Shown here piece by piece: positions 22,201 to 35,330 of a stretch of 64,000 bases of DNA. Position 1 is the stretch's first letter; each line of letters starts with the position of its first letter. The stretch spans positions 126,226,453 to 126,290,452 of the forward strand of contig JAUPFV010000005.1 in the NCBI GenBank assembly GCA_036936605.1, in the 5' to 3' direction. The notes beneath the pieces were generated by a model, which ran no database searches, was not told where the DNA came from, and saw only the letters and a list, made by a program, of their open reading frames with translations. A program made the position numbers and the translations under genes. This DNA is from Limnanthes douglasii subsp. nivea (lineage: Eukaryota > Streptophyta > Magnoliopsida > Brassicales > Limnanthaceae).

Positions 22201-22296
22201 GACCCTGTACCTGCTTCTTCATCCATAGAGGCGGAATCAGATGACAATTCTTCTGACCAAGATGAGTCTGCCGAGGAGGACACTGACACCAAATAA
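19207..22296 (+). pseudogene. Antisense ORF of gypsy B, decayed
   Basis: Starts with a homologue of the gypsy A N-terminal module (MRKHPK, later YGNFDPN). The main ATG is at 19714 in the same AGCCATGGG context. The folded domain is recognisable (FVFISGASENGKEIS) but has many stops, including TAG for the Trp of the ELFNWG motif (near 20253). An intron lies at 20611-20687. The coiled-coil tail (SSRSHLEKMAKKM, NLLHEIHASF) ends at the TAA at 22294-22296. Everything from 21199 on is repeated in the tandem array. Confidence 0.82.
20611..20687 (+). other. Intron in the gypsy B aORF
   Basis: 77 bases from GTAAGTTT to TATCTCAG, phase 1, after the same W-R-S-N/D codons as in gypsy A and C, with exon 2 again starting K-I. 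The host ORF is decayed but the splice signals remain. Confidence 0.78.
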
Positions 22297-23456
22297 CTTT
22301 GCTTTTTCTTACTGTTTTTTTATTTGTCATCCAATTATTGTAAGATGACTTGACTATGTTAAATGCAATTTGTTTTGGTATTGAAAAATATTTTGTTTGT
22401 TTATTGGATTTATGCGATAATATTTTGTTTTTCTTAATATTTTCATTACTTTTTATATAATAAGGCATAGTCACTTCAAACGATTAAACTCATGACAAGG
22501 TGTATTTAGAAAATATCAACAGGTGTAACACAAATAATGTGTTTTATGGAACATAACACTTCGAACATTATAGTGCATTTTAAGAGCATAACATTTCGAA
22601 TATCGTAGTGCGTTTAAAGAACATAGCACCTCGAATATGGTAGTGCGTTTAAAGAACACTCCAAAAATAGTTGTTTCTTCGAAAAGTGTATCCAACACTT
22701 TAGAATAATTACTCTTGGTGAACTTCAAAGATGATCAATCTTTGACTAGTTACCAAAATAATCCAAATTAGTAAACTTAAACAACCATTTCCCAAAAAAT
22801 AGTTTTATTGATAACAACGAATATTTACATAGCACCTCATTAAAACTCCTTTGGTTAACAGGGTAGGAAAGAGTGTGCCAATTATTCAAAAATAAAAATT
22901 TCAAAAGAGTTAGTTACTCCTAGAACCGTTTTAGATGTTGTGTATTCCAAGGATGTTGAAGCATCCTCCTCTGTTTGTCACAAAGGCGATAAGGTCCTGA
23001 CTTTATTTTTTTTCAGACCATGTAGGGACCCTCCCAATTCGGGGCCATCTTGCTGAGGCTCTTTTCCTTAGTATGGAGAACTACCTTCCTTAGAACTTTA
23101 TCACCAACCTTGAAATACCTCATTCTTAACTTCAAATTACATCTACTCTTCATAAGATTCTCATAATGAATCATATTCAAATGAGCTCTAACTCTTTTTT
23201 CCTCAATCAAGTCCAAATCTGCTCTTTTTGCTTCGTCATTCAGGTCCTCGGAATACTGAGTTAATTTATAAGAAGGTAATGTAGATTCTACAGGACTAAC
23301 AACATCCATACTATATACCAAAGCAAAATAAGTTTCTTTAGTGGCCTCTCTATGAGTTATTTAATAAGCCCATATCACCTCTTGCAAATAGTTAGCCCAT
23401 TTTCCAACACCTCGTATCAAATTCTTCTTTAGACCTTCTAAAATAGATATATTAGT
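21199..23456. repeat. Array unit 1
   Basis: aORF 3' half (plus, to 22296), AT-rich spacer, 35-36-bp minisatellite (about 22545-22655), then integrase C-terminal part (minus, 23013-23321 open). Its left half shares ATCGAAGAGC with units 5-6; its right half shares CCAAAAATAGTTG with units 2-3. The junction to unit 2 reads ATATTAGTACAAAC, one base off the other junctions. Confidence 0.95.
22540..22660. repeat. 35-36-bp minisatellite in the gypsy B convergent spacer (first of six)
   Basis: Three units of the form GAACATAGCACCTCGAATAT...GTGCGTTTAAA between the aORF stop and the integrase end. It recurs once per array unit (about 24798, 27055, 29310, 31565 and 33824). It corresponds in position and partly in sequence to the 34-bp repeat of gypsy A. 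Confidence 0.85.
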
Positions 23457-25712
23457 ACAAACTGCTCAAGAGGTGACGCCTTCCGATGCTGATGAAATTG
23501 TTGTGGTGGAAGATCAACAAAAAAAAGTGAAACGGGTAATGAAGAAATATGCAATCAATAAGGAGAGACTGCCACCGACAATGATAGAGGTGATGGTCAC
23601 TTTGATCCTGATAGCTTTATCAACCTCGAATAATCTCAAGAGTTTGTCAGAGATCAAGATCCATACATTCAAGAACTTCAAGACCAACTAAAACATTATG
23701 GTAACAGATATACTCATGTTCTTCTCCAAGAAACTTCACCAGAGGTCTCTTTGCCTCCATCTTCCTTTGCTCTTATGCCTTACCCTAGTCCAGTATTCAT
23801 ACCAATAGAAGAGCTATCCGAAGAAGTTGCACTTTCTCTTAAAACATTTTCCAACCTTGGCGCTGCAATGCAAAAATTATGCCAAAAAGTTGAATCTTCT
23901 CGAAGCCACTTAGAGAAAATGGCGAAGAAGATGGTTCGTAAAAAGAAAATTAATGTTGCCGAGAAGAAAATGAGGGAAATATTCTGTGGTTTGGTGGAGA
24001 GACAATCTTACGAATTCCAAGATGCCTGATCAGAATTCCTCAGAGGAATCATTTTCTTTAAAAATCATCATAGAGCTATGCACAACAAAGAGACGAAAGA
24101 GCTTAATACTTCTCACAAAAATGAGATAAAAGAGCTTAGGTCTAAACATGTTAAAGAGTTTATCCGAGATGAAACAAAAATGCTATACTCTTTAACTTTC
24201 ACTAAACAGGAGTGAAGATGAAAAGAAAAAGTTGACAGAGGATATGGATGCTCTCAAGATTCAGCTCGATGAAGAGAAAAAGCTTGCTGTAGTTTCTGCT
24301 GAAAATGAATCTTGGAAAGACATGCTACCTGCCATGAACAATGTCGAAGAGCAAAAAATTGTTAATCTTCTTCACGAAATTCATGCCTCATTTACAGAGG
24401 CTGATCTCTCTAACTTCTGAGAGCATATTCCCATTGAAATCTCCCCAGCAAAGCCTTTGACCCTGTACTTGCTTCTTCATCCATAGAGGCGGAATCAGAT
24501 GACAATTCTTCTGACCAAGATGAGTCTGCCGAGGAGGACACTGACACCAAATAACTTTGCTTTTTCTTACTGTTTTTAATCTGTCATCCAATTATTGTAA
24601 GATGACTTGACTATGTTAAATGCAATTTGTTTTGGTATTGAAAAATATTTTGTTTGTTTATTGGATTTATGCGATAATATTTTGTTTTTCTTAATATTTT
24701 CATTACTTTTTATATAATAAGGCATAGTCACTTCAAACGATTAAACTCATGACAAGGTGTATTTAGAAAATATCAACAGGTGTAACACAAATAATGTGTT
24801 TTATGGAACATAACACTTCGAACATTATAGTGCCTTTTAAGAGCATAATATTTCGAATATCGTAGTGCGTTTAAAGAACATAGCACCTCGAATATGGTAG
24901 TGCGTTTAAAGAACACTCCAAAAATAGTTGTTTCTTCGAAAAGTGTATCCAACACTTTAGAATAATTACTCTTGGTGAACTTCAAAGATGATCAATCTTT
25001 GACTAGTTACCAAAATAATCCAAATAAGTAAACTTAAACAACCATTTCCCAAAAAATAGTTTTATTGATAACAACGAATATTTACATAGCACCTCATTAA
25101 AACTCCTTTGGTTAACAGGGTAGGAAAGAGTGTGCCAATTATTCAAAAATAGAAATTTCAAAAGAGTTAGTTACTCCTAGAACCGTTTTAGATGTTGTGC
25201 ATTCCAAGGATGTTGAAGCATCCTCCTCTGTTTGTCACAAAGGCGATAAGGTCCTGACTTTATTTTTTTCAGACCATGTAGGGACCCTCCCAATTCGGGG
25301 CCATCTTGTTGAGGCTCTTTTCCTTAGTATGGAGAACTACCTTCCTTAGAACTTTATCACCAACCTTGAAATCCCTCATTCTTAACTTCAAATTACATCT
25401 ACTCTTCATAAGATTCGGATAATGAATCATATTCAAATGAGCTCTAACTCTTTTTTCCTCAATCAAGTCCAAATTTGCTCTTTTTGCTTCGTCATTCAGG
25501 TCCACGGAATCCTGAGTTAATTTATAAGAAGGTAATCTAGATTCTACAGGACTAACAACATCCATACTATATACCAAAGCAAAATAAGTTTCTTTAGTGG
25601 CCTCTCTATGAGTTATTTAATAAGCCCATATCACCTCTTGCAAATAGTTAGCCCATTTTCCAACAGCTCGTATCAAATTCTTCTTTAGACCTTCTAAAAT
25701 AGATATATTTGT
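23457..25712. repeat. Array unit 2
   Basis: Same content as unit 1. Shares with unit 3 ATAGAAGAGC, AATGAGATAAAAGAG, GTACTTGCTTC and ATTCGGATAATG: the closest pair in the array. Confidence 0.95.
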
Positions 25713-27969
25713 ACAAACTGCTCAAGAGGTGACGCCTTCCAATGCTGATGAAATTGTTGTGGTGGAAGATCAACAAAAAAAAGTGAAACGGGTAATGAAG
25801 AAATATGCAATCAATAAGGAGAGACTGCCACCGACAATGATAGAGGTGATGGTCACTTTGATCCTGCTAGCTTTATCAACCTCGAATAATCTCAAGAGTT
25901 TGTCAGAGATCAAGAGCCATACATTCAAGAACTTCAAGACCAACTAAAACATTATGGTAACAGATATACTCATGTTCTTCTCCAGGAAACTTCACCAGAG
26001 GTCTCTTTGCCTCCATCTTCCTTTGCTCTTATGCCTTACCCTAGTCCAGTATTCATACCAATAGAAGAGCTATCCGAAGAAGTTGCACTTTCTCTTAAAA
26101 CATTTTCCAACCTTGGCGCTGCAATGCAAAAATTATGCCAAAAAGTTGAATCTTCTCGAAGCCACTTAGAGAAAATGGCGAAGAAGATGGTTCGTAAAAA
26201 GAAAATTAATGTTGCCGAGAAGAAAATGAGGGAAATATTCTGTGGTTTGGTGGAGAGACAATCTTACGAATTCCAAGATGCCTGATCAGAATTCCTCAGA
26301 GGAATCATTTTCTTTAAAAATCATCATAGAGCTATGCACAACAAAGAGACGAAAGAGCTTAATACTTCTCACAAAAATGAGATAAAAGAGCTTAGGTCTA
26401 AACATGTTAAAGAGTTTATCCGAGATGAAACAAAAATGCTATACTCTTTAACTTTCACTAAACAGGAGTGAAGATGAAAAGAAAAAGTTGACAGAGGATA
26501 TGGATGCTCTCAAGATTCAGCTCGATGAAGAGAAAAAGCTTGCTGTAGTTTATGCTGAAAATGAATCTTGGAAAGACATGCTACCTGCCATAAACAATGT
26601 CGAAGAGCAAAAAATTGTTAATCTTCTTCACGAAATTCATGCCTCATTTACAGAGGCTGATCTCTCTAACTTCTGAGAGCATATTCCCATTGAAATCTCC
26701 CCAGCAAAGCCTTTGACCCTGTACTTGCTTCTTCATCCATAGAGGCGGAATCAGATGACAATTCTTCTGACCAAGATGAGTCTGCCGAGGAGGACACTGA
26801 CACCAAATAACTTTGCTTTTTCTTACTGTTTTTTAATCTGTCATCCAATTATTGTAAGATGACTTGACTATGTTAAATGCAATTTGTTTTGGTATTGAAA
26901 AATATTTTGTTTGTTTATTGGATTTATGCGATAATATTTTGTTTTTCTTAATATTTTCATTACTTTTTATATAATAAGGCATAGTCACTTCAAACGATTA
27001 AACTCATGACAAGGTGTATTTAGAAAATATCAACAGGTGTAACACAAATAATGTGTTTTATGGAACATAACACTTCGAACATTATAGTGCATTTTAAGAG
27101 CATAACATTTCGAATATCGTAGTGCGTTTAAAGAACATAGCACCTCGAATATGGTAGTGCGTTTAAAGAACACTCCAAAAATAGTTGTTTCTTCGAAAAG
27201 TGTATCCAACACTTTAGAATAATTACTCTTGGTGAACTTCAAAGATGATCAATCTTTGACTAGTTACCAAAATAATCCAAATAAGTAAACTTAAACAACC
27301 ATTTCCCAAAAAATAGTTTTATTGATAACAACGAATATTTACATAGCACCTCATTAAAACTCCTTTGGTTAACAGGGTAGGAAAGAGTGTGCCAATTATT
27401 CAAAAATAGAAATTTCAAAAGAGTTAGTTACTCCTAGAACCGTTTTAGATGTTGTGCATTCCAAGGATGTTGAAGCATCCTCCTCTGTTTGTCACAAAGG
27501 CGATAAGGTCCTGACTTTATTTTTTTCAGACCATGTAGGGACCCTCCCAATTCGGGGCCATCTTGCTGAGGCTCTTTTCCTTAGTATGGAGAACTACCTT
27601 CCTTAGAACTTTATCACCAACCTTGAAATGCCTCATTCTTAACTTCAAATTACATCTACTCTTCATAAGATTCGGATAATGAATCATATTCAAATGAGCT
27701 CTAACTCTTTTTTCCTCAATCAAGTCCAAATTTGCTCTTTTTGCTTCGTCATTCAGGTCCTCGGAATCCTGAGTTAATTTATAAGAAGGTAATCTAGATT
27801 CTACAGGACTAACAACATCCATACTATATACCAAAGCAAAATAAGTTTCTTTAGTGGCCTCTCTATGAGTTATTTAATAAGCCCATATCACCTCTTGCAA
27901 ATAGTTAGCCCATTTTCCAACAGCTCGTATCAAATTCTTCTTTAGACCTTCTAAAATAGATATATTTGT
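25713..27969. repeat. Array unit 3
   Basis: Nearly identical to unit 2, and shares CCTGCTAGC with unit 4. Integrase fragment open at 27526-27834. Confidence 0.95.
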
Positions 27970-30222
27970 ACAAACTGCTCAAGAGGTGACGCCTTCCAAT
28001 GCTGATGAAATTGTTGTGGTGGAAGATCAACAAAAAAAAGTGAAACGGGTAATGAAGAAATATGCAATCAATAAGGAGAGACTGCCACCGACAATGATAG
28101 AGGTGATGGTCACTTTGATCCTGCTAGCTTTATCAACCTCGAATAATCTCAAGAGTTTGTCAGAGATCAAGATCCATACATTCAAGAACTTCAAGACCAA
28201 CTAAAACATTATGGTAACAGATATACTCATGTTCTTCTCCAGGAAACTTCACTAGAGGTCTCTTTGCCTCCATCTTCCTTTGCTCTTATGCCTTACCCTA
28301 GTCCAGTATTCATACCAATAGAAGAGCTATCCGAAGAAGTTGCACTTTCTCTTAAAACATTTTCCAACCTTGGCGCTGCAATGCAAAAATTATGCCAAAA
28401 AGTTGAATCTTCTCGAAGCCACTTAGAGAAAATGGCGAAGAAGATGGTTCGTAAAAAGAAAATTAATGTTGCCGAGAAGAAAATGAGGGAAATATTATGT
28501 GGTTTGGTGGAGAGACAATCTTACCAATTCCAAGATGCTTGATCAGAATTCCTCAGAGGAATCATTTTCTTTAAAAATCATCACAGAGCTATGCACAACA
28601 AAGAGACGAAAGAGCTTAATACTTCTCACAAAAATGAGATAGAAGAGCTTAGGTCTAAACATGTTAAAGAGTTTATCCGAGATGAAACAAAAATGCTATA
28701 CTCTTTAAATTTCACTAAACAGGAGTGAAGATGAAAAGTAAAAGTTGACAGAGGATATGGATGCGCTCAAGATTCAGCTCGATGAAGAGAAAAAGCTTGC
28801 TGTAGTTTCTGCTGAAAATGAATCTGGGAAAGACATGCTACCTGCCATAAACAATGTCGAAGAGCAAAAAATTGTTAATCTTCTGCACGAAATTCATGCC
28901 TCATTTACAGAGGCTGATCTCTCTAACTTCTGAGAGCATATTCCCATTGAAATCTCCCCAGCAAAGCCTTTGACCCTGTACCTGCTTCTTCATCCATAGA
29001 GGCGGAATCAGATGACAATTCTTCTGACCAAGATGTGTCTGCCGAGGAGGACACTGACACCAAATAACTTTGCTTTTTCTTACTGTTTTTTTATTTGTCA
29101 TCCAATTATTGTAAGATGACTTGACTATGTTAAATGCAATTTGTTTTGGTATTGAAAAATATTTTGTCTGTTTATTGGATTTATGCGATAATATTTTGTT
29201 TTTCTTAATATTTTCATTACTTCTTATATAATAAGGCATAGTCACTTCAAACGATTAAACTCATGACAAGGTGTATTTAGAAAATATCAACAGGTGTAAC
29301 ACAAATAATGTGTTTTATGGAACATAACACTTCGAACATTATAGTGCATTTTAAGAGCATAACATTTCGAATATTGCATTTAAAGAACATAGCACCTCGA
29401 ATATGGTATTGCGTTTAAAGAACACTCCAAATATGGTTGTTTCTTCGAAAAGTGTATCCAACACTTTAGAATAATTACTCTTGGTGAACTTCAAAGATGA
29501 TCAATCTTTGACTAGTTACCAAAATAATCCAAATAAGTAAACTTAAACAACCATTTCCCAAAAAATAGTTTTATTGATAACAACGAATATTTACATAGCA
29601 CCTCATTAAAACTCCTTTGGTTAACAGGGTAGGAAAGAGTGTGCCAATTATTCAAAAATAGAAATTTCAAAAGAGTTAGTTACTCCTAGAACAGTTTTAG
29701 ATGTTGTGTATTCCAAGGATGTTGAAGCATCCTCCTCTGTTTGTCACAAAGGCGATAAGGTCCTGACTTTATTTTTTTTCAGACCATGTACGGACCCTCC
29801 CAATTCGGGGCCATCTTGTTGAGGCTCTTTTCCTTAGTATGGAGAACTACCTTCCTTAGAACTTTATCACCAACCTTGAAATCCCTCATTCTTAACTTCA
29901 AATTACATCTACTCTTCATAAGAGTCTGATAATGAATCATATTCAAATGAGCTCTAACTCTTTTTTCCTCAATCAAGTCCAAATCTGCTCTTTTTGTTTC
30001 GTCATTCAGGTCCTCGGAATACTGAGTTAATTTATAAGAAGGTAATCTAGATTCTACAGGACTAACAACATCCATACTATATACCAAAGCAAAATAAGTT
30101 TCTTTAGTGGCCTCTCTATGAGTTATTTAATAAGCCCATATCACCTCTTGCAAATAGTTAGCCCATTTTCCAACAGCTCGTATCAAATTCTTCTTTAGAC
30201 CTTCTAAAATAGATATATTTGT
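27970..30222. repeat. Array unit 4, mosaic
   Basis: The left part (CCTGCTAGC, ATAGAAGAGC at 28317) groups with units 2-3. From about 28640 on it groups with units 5-6 (ATAGAAGAGCTT, TTTTGTCTG, AAATATGGTTG, AGTCTGATAATG). A few minisatellite bases are missing, making it the shortest unit. Confidence 0.93.
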
Positions 30223-32480
30223 ACAAACTGCTCAAGAGGTGACGCCTTCCAATGCAGATGAAATTATTGTGGTGGAAGATCAACAAAAAAGAGTGAAACA
30301 GGTAATGAAGAAATATGCAATCAATAAGGAGAGACTGCCACCGACAATGATAGAGGTGATGGTCACTTTGATCCTAATAGCTTTATCAACCTCGAATAAT
30401 CTCAAGAGTTTGTCAGAGATCAAGATCCATACATTCAAGAACTTCAAGACCAACTAAAACATTATGGTAACAGATATACTCATGGTCTTCTCCAGGAAAC
30501 TTCACCAGAGGTCTCTTTGCCTCCATCTTCCTTTGCTCTTATGTCTTACCCTAGTCCAGTATTCATACAAATCGAAGAGCTATCCGAAGAAGTTTCACTT
30601 TCTCTTAAAACATTTTCCAACCTGGTGCTGCAATGCAAAAATTATGCCAAAAAGTTGAATCTTCTCAAAGCCACTTAGAGAAAATGGCGAAGAAGATGGT
30701 TCGTAAAAAGAAAATTAATGTTGCCGAGAAGAAAATGAGGGAAATATTCTGTGGTTTGGTAGAGAGACAATCTTACGAATTCCAAGATGCCTGATCAAAA
30801 TTCCTCATAGGAATCATTTTCTTTAAAAATCATCATAGAGCTATGCACAACAAAGAGACGAAAGAGCTTAATACTTCTCACAAAAATGAGATAGAAGAGC
30901 TTAGGTCTAAACATGTTAAAGAGTTTATCCGAGATGAAACAAAAATGTTATACTCTTTAACTTTCACTAAACGGGAGTGAAGATGAAAAGAAAAAGTTGA
31001 CAGAGGATATGGATGCTCTCAAGATTCAGCTCGATGAAGAGAAAAAGCTTGCTGTAGTTTCTGCTGAAAATGAATCTGGGAAAGACATGTTACCGGCCAT
31101 AAACAATGTCGAAGAGCAAAAAATTGTTAATATTCTTCACGAAATTCATTCCTCATTTATAGAGGCTGATCTCTCTAACTTCTGAGAGCATATTCCCATT
31201 GAAATCTCCCCAGCAAAGCCTTTGACCCTGTACCTGCTTCTTCATCCATAGAGGCGGAATCAGATGACAATTCTTCTGACCAAGATGAGTCTGCCGAGGA
31301 GGACACTGACACCAAATAACTTTTCTTTTTCTTACTGTTTTTTTATCTGTCATCCAATTATTGTAAGATGACTTGACTATGTTAAATGCAATTCGTTTTG
31401 GTATTGAAAAATATTTTGTCTGTTTATTGGATTTATGCGATAATATTTTGTTTTTCTTAATATTTTCATTACTTTTTATATAATAAGGCATAGTCACTTC
31501 AAACGATTAAACTCATGACAAGGTGTATTTAGAAAATATCAACAGGTGTAACACAAATAATGTGTTTTATGGAACATAACACTTCGAACATTATAGTGCA
31601 TTTTAAGAGCATAACTTTTCGAATATCGTAGTGCGTTTAAAGAACATAGCACCTCGAATATGGTAGTGCGTTTAAAGAACACTCCAAATATGGTTGTTTC
31701 TTCGAAAAGTGTATCCAACACTTTAGAATAATTACTCTTGGTGAACTTCAAAGATGATCAATCTTTGACTAGTTACCAAAATAATCCAAATAAGTAAACT
31801 TAAACAACCATTTCCCAAAAAATATTTTTATTGATAACAACGAATATTTACATAGCACCTCATTAAAACTCCTTTGGTTAACAGGGTAGGAAAGAGTGTG
31901 CCAATTATTCAAAAATAGAAATTTCAAAAGAGTTAGTTACTCCTAGAACAGTTTTAGATGTTGTGTATTCCAAGGATGTTGAAGCATCCTCCTCTGTTTG
32001 TCACAAAGGCGATAAGGTCCTGACTTTATTTTTTTTTCAGACCATGTAGGGACCCTCCCAATTCGGGGCCATCTTGTTGAGGCTTTTTTCCTTAGTATGG
32101 AGAACTACCTTCCTTAGAACTTTATCACCAACCTTGAAATCCCTCATTCTTAACTTCAAATTACATCTACTCTTCATAAGAGTCTGATAATGAATCATAT
32201 TCAAATGAGCTCTAACTCTTTTTTCCTCAATCAAGTCCAAATCTGCTCTTTTTGCTTCGTCATTCAGGTCCTCAGAATACTGAGTTAATTTATAATAAGT
32301 TAATGTAGATTCTACAGGACTAACAACATCCATACTATATACCAAAGCAAAATAAGTTTCTTTAGTGGCCTCTCTATGAGTTATTTAATAAGCTCATATC
32401 GCCTCTTGCAAATAGTTAGCCCATTTTCCAACAGCTCGTATCAAATTCTTCTTTAGACCTTCTAAAATATATATATTTGT
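30223..32480. repeat. Array unit 5
   Basis: Shares ATGTCTTACCC and ACAAATCGAAG with unit 6. One lost base near 30623 shifts the aORF fragment frame. Confidence 0.95.
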
Positions 32481-34739
32481 ACAAACTGCTCAAGAGGTGA
32501 CGCCTTCCAATGCTGATGAAATTGTTGTGGTGGAAGATCAACAAAAAAGAGTGAAACGGGTAATGAAGAAATATGCAATCAATAAGGAGAGACTGCCACC
32601 GACAATGATAGAGGTGATGGTCACTTTGATCCTGATAGCTTTATCAACCTCGAATAATCTCAAGAGTTTGTCAGAGATCAAGATCCATACATTCAAGAAC
32701 TTCAAGACCAACTAAAACATTATGGTAACAGATATACTCATGTTCTTCTCCAGGAAACTTCACCAAAGGTCTCTTTGCCTCCATCTTCCTTTGCTCTTAT
32801 GTCTTACCCTAGTCCAGTATTCATACAAATCGAAGAGCTATCCGAAGAAGTTGCACTTTCTCTTAAAATATTTTCCTACCTTGGCACTGCAATGCAAAAA
32901 TTATGCCAAAAAGTTGAATCTTCTCGAAGCCACTTAGAGAAAATGGCGAAGAAGATGGTTCGTAAAAAGAAAATTAATGTTGCCGAGAAGAAAATGAGGG
33001 AAATATTCTGTGGTTTGGTGGAGAGACAATCTTACGAATTCCAAGATGCCTGATCAGAATTCCAAAGAGGAATCATTTTCTTTAAAAATCATCATAGAGC
33101 TATGCACAACAAAGAGACGAAAGAGCTTAATACTTCTCACAAAAATGAGATAGAAGAGCTTAGGTCTAAACATGTTAAAGAGTTTATCCGAGATGAAACA
33201 AAAATGCTATACTCTTTAACTTTCACTAAACAGGAGTGAAGATGAAAAGAAAAAGTTGACAGAGGATATGGATGCTCTCAAGATGCAGCTCGATGAAGAG
33301 AAAAAACTTGATGTAGTTTCTGCTGAAAATGAATCTGGGAAAGACATGCTACCGGCCATAAACAATGTCGAAGAGCAAAAAATTGTTAATCTTCTTCACG
33401 AAATTCATGCCTCATTTACAGAGGCTGATCTCTCTAACTTCTGAGAGCATATTCCCATTGAAATCTCCCCAGCAAAGCCTTTGACCCTGTACCTGCTTCT
33501 TCATCCATAGAGGCGGAATCAGATGACAATTCTTCTGACCAAGATGAGTCTGCCGAGGAGGACACTGACACCAAATAACTTTGCTTTTTCTTACTGTTTT
33601 TTTATCTGTCATCCAATTATTGTAAGATGACTTGACTATGTTAAATGCAATTTGTTTTGGTATTGAAAAATATTTTGTCTGTTTATTGGATTTATGCAAT
33701 AATATTTTGTTTTTCTTAATATTTTCATTACTTTTTATATAATAAGGCATAGTCACTTCAAACGATTAAACTCATGACAAGGTGTATTTAGAAAATATCA
33801 ATAGGTGTAACACAAATAATGTGTTTTATGGAACATAACACTTCGAACATTATAGTGTATTTTAAGAGTATAACATTTCGAATATCGTAGTGCGTTTAAA
33901 GAACATAGCACCTCGAATATGGTAGTGCGTTTAAAGAACACTCCAAATATGGTTGTTTCTTCGAAAAGTGTATCCAACACTTTAGAATAATTACTCTTGG
34001 TGAACTTCAAAGATGATCAATCTTTGACTAGTGACCAAAATAATTTAAATAAGTAAACTTAAACAACCATTTCCCAAAAAATAGTTTTATTGATAACAAC
34101 GAATATTTACAAAGCACCTCATTAAGACTCCTTTGGTTAACAGGGTAGGAAAGAGTGTGCCAATTATTCAAAAATAGAAATTTCAAAAGAGTTAGTTACT
34201 CCTAGAACAGTTTTAGATGTTGTGTATTCCAAGGATGTTGAAGCATCCTCCTCTGTTTGTCACAAAGGCGATAAGGTCCTGACTTTATTTTTTTTTAGAC
34301 CATGTAGGGACCCTCCCAATTCGGGGCCATCTTGTTGAGGCTCTTTTCCTTAGTATGGAGAACTACCTTCCTTAGAACTTTATCACCATCCCTCATTCTT
34401 AACTTCAAATTATATCTACTCTTCATAAGAGTCTGATAATGAATCATATTCAAATGAGCTCTAACTCTTTTTTCCTCAATCAAGTCCAAATCTACTCTTT
34501 TTGCTTCGTCATTCAGGTCCTCGGAACACTGAGTTAATTTATAAGAAGGTAATGTAGATTCTACAGGACTAACAACATCCATAATATATACCAAGTCATA
34601 ATAAGTTTCTTTAGTGGCCTCTTTAGGAGTTATTTAATAAGCCCATAACACCTCTTGCAAATAGTTAGCCCATTTTCCAACAGCTCGTATCAAATTCTTC
34701 TTTAGACCTTCTAAAATAGATATATTTGTCACCTCTACG
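32481..34739. repeat. Array unit 6, joined to the rest of integrase
   Basis: The integrase part has a 9-base in-frame deletion near 34389 (RMRDGDKV instead of a longer linker). At 34739 it runs into the upstream part of integrase, marking the original right edge. Confidence 0.95.
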
Positions 34740-35330
34740 TGATCATTTGCTTGGCGAAGCAAAAGAAGAAGCGATTTCTTTGTTGTTAAATTGAAGACCA
34801 TCGGCCGTGGTAATTTTTCAAGGTGGCCCAAAATGGCAACAAATACTGTTCATAATAAACATAATTACATACATGACTTTTATTTCAGATTATGGTTCAC
34901 CTTCTGCCTACTTCATAAAATAGTCTACCGCTACAATAATCATATGGCGTCCTGTAGAATCTATTAGAAATAGTCTCACTAAATTTATTCCCCATCTATA
35001 AAAAGTGATGGCTTCGGTAATGGACATGAGTGGAACTGCAGGTTTAGGAATAGAATTGGAAAATCTTTGACAAGTATCGTAGCCTCGAACCAAACTTTTA
35101 GCATCGTTCATAATCGAGAGCGAATAATATATTTCCCAAGAAAACTTGACGTGTCAATGCCTTGAACCCATAATGTGTTGGACCCATAATGTGACTCCTG
35201 TTTATTCAAGCAGCGCAATACTGGCATACTCTTTACCCTTCAACTTCTTAGCCAAGTGCACATCTCGAGGTAGCGTTCCTCTTAACAATAAATTCAGGAT
35301 ATTATTTCTATAATCACTTCAAATTACATC
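34740..35330 (-). pseudogene. Integrase core and zinc-binding region of gypsy B
   Basis: Continues integrase beyond the array: DHVEVTNISILEGLKKNL, an equivalent of the TTDNGPQF strand with substitutions, WGINLVR for the first catalytic strand (Asp replaced by Asn), and CDTCQR for the zinc-binding Cys pair. Split by frameshifts and stops. Confidence 0.82.

Larger units (their letters stand above)
21199..34739. repeat. Six-copy head-to-tail tandem array, unit about 2257 bp
   Basis: Each unit starts ACAAACTGCTCAAGAGG inside the aORF and ends ...GATATATTTGT inside integrase, then joins directly to the next. Unit lengths by my count: 2258, 2256, 2257, 2253, 2258 and 2259. Units differ by scattered substitutions and very small indels. 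Outer edges: before 21199 the aORF continues naturally leftward (AAAGTTGT), and after 34739 integrase continues naturally rightward (TTTGTCACC). Both ancestral sites share TTGT, so the first duplication probably arose across a 4-base microhomology. Confidence 0.97.

Noticed and set aside
22130..22474. Minus-strand ORFs of about 114 and 70 codons recurring in the array units
   Set aside because: They run opposite to the aORF tail and across the minisatellite, have no recognisable motif, and recur only because the unit is repeated.
21199..34739. Six separate gene clusters or six element insertions
   Set aside because: Unit junctions have no LTR, TSD or inverted repeat; the units are direct head-to-tail copies of one internal segment.
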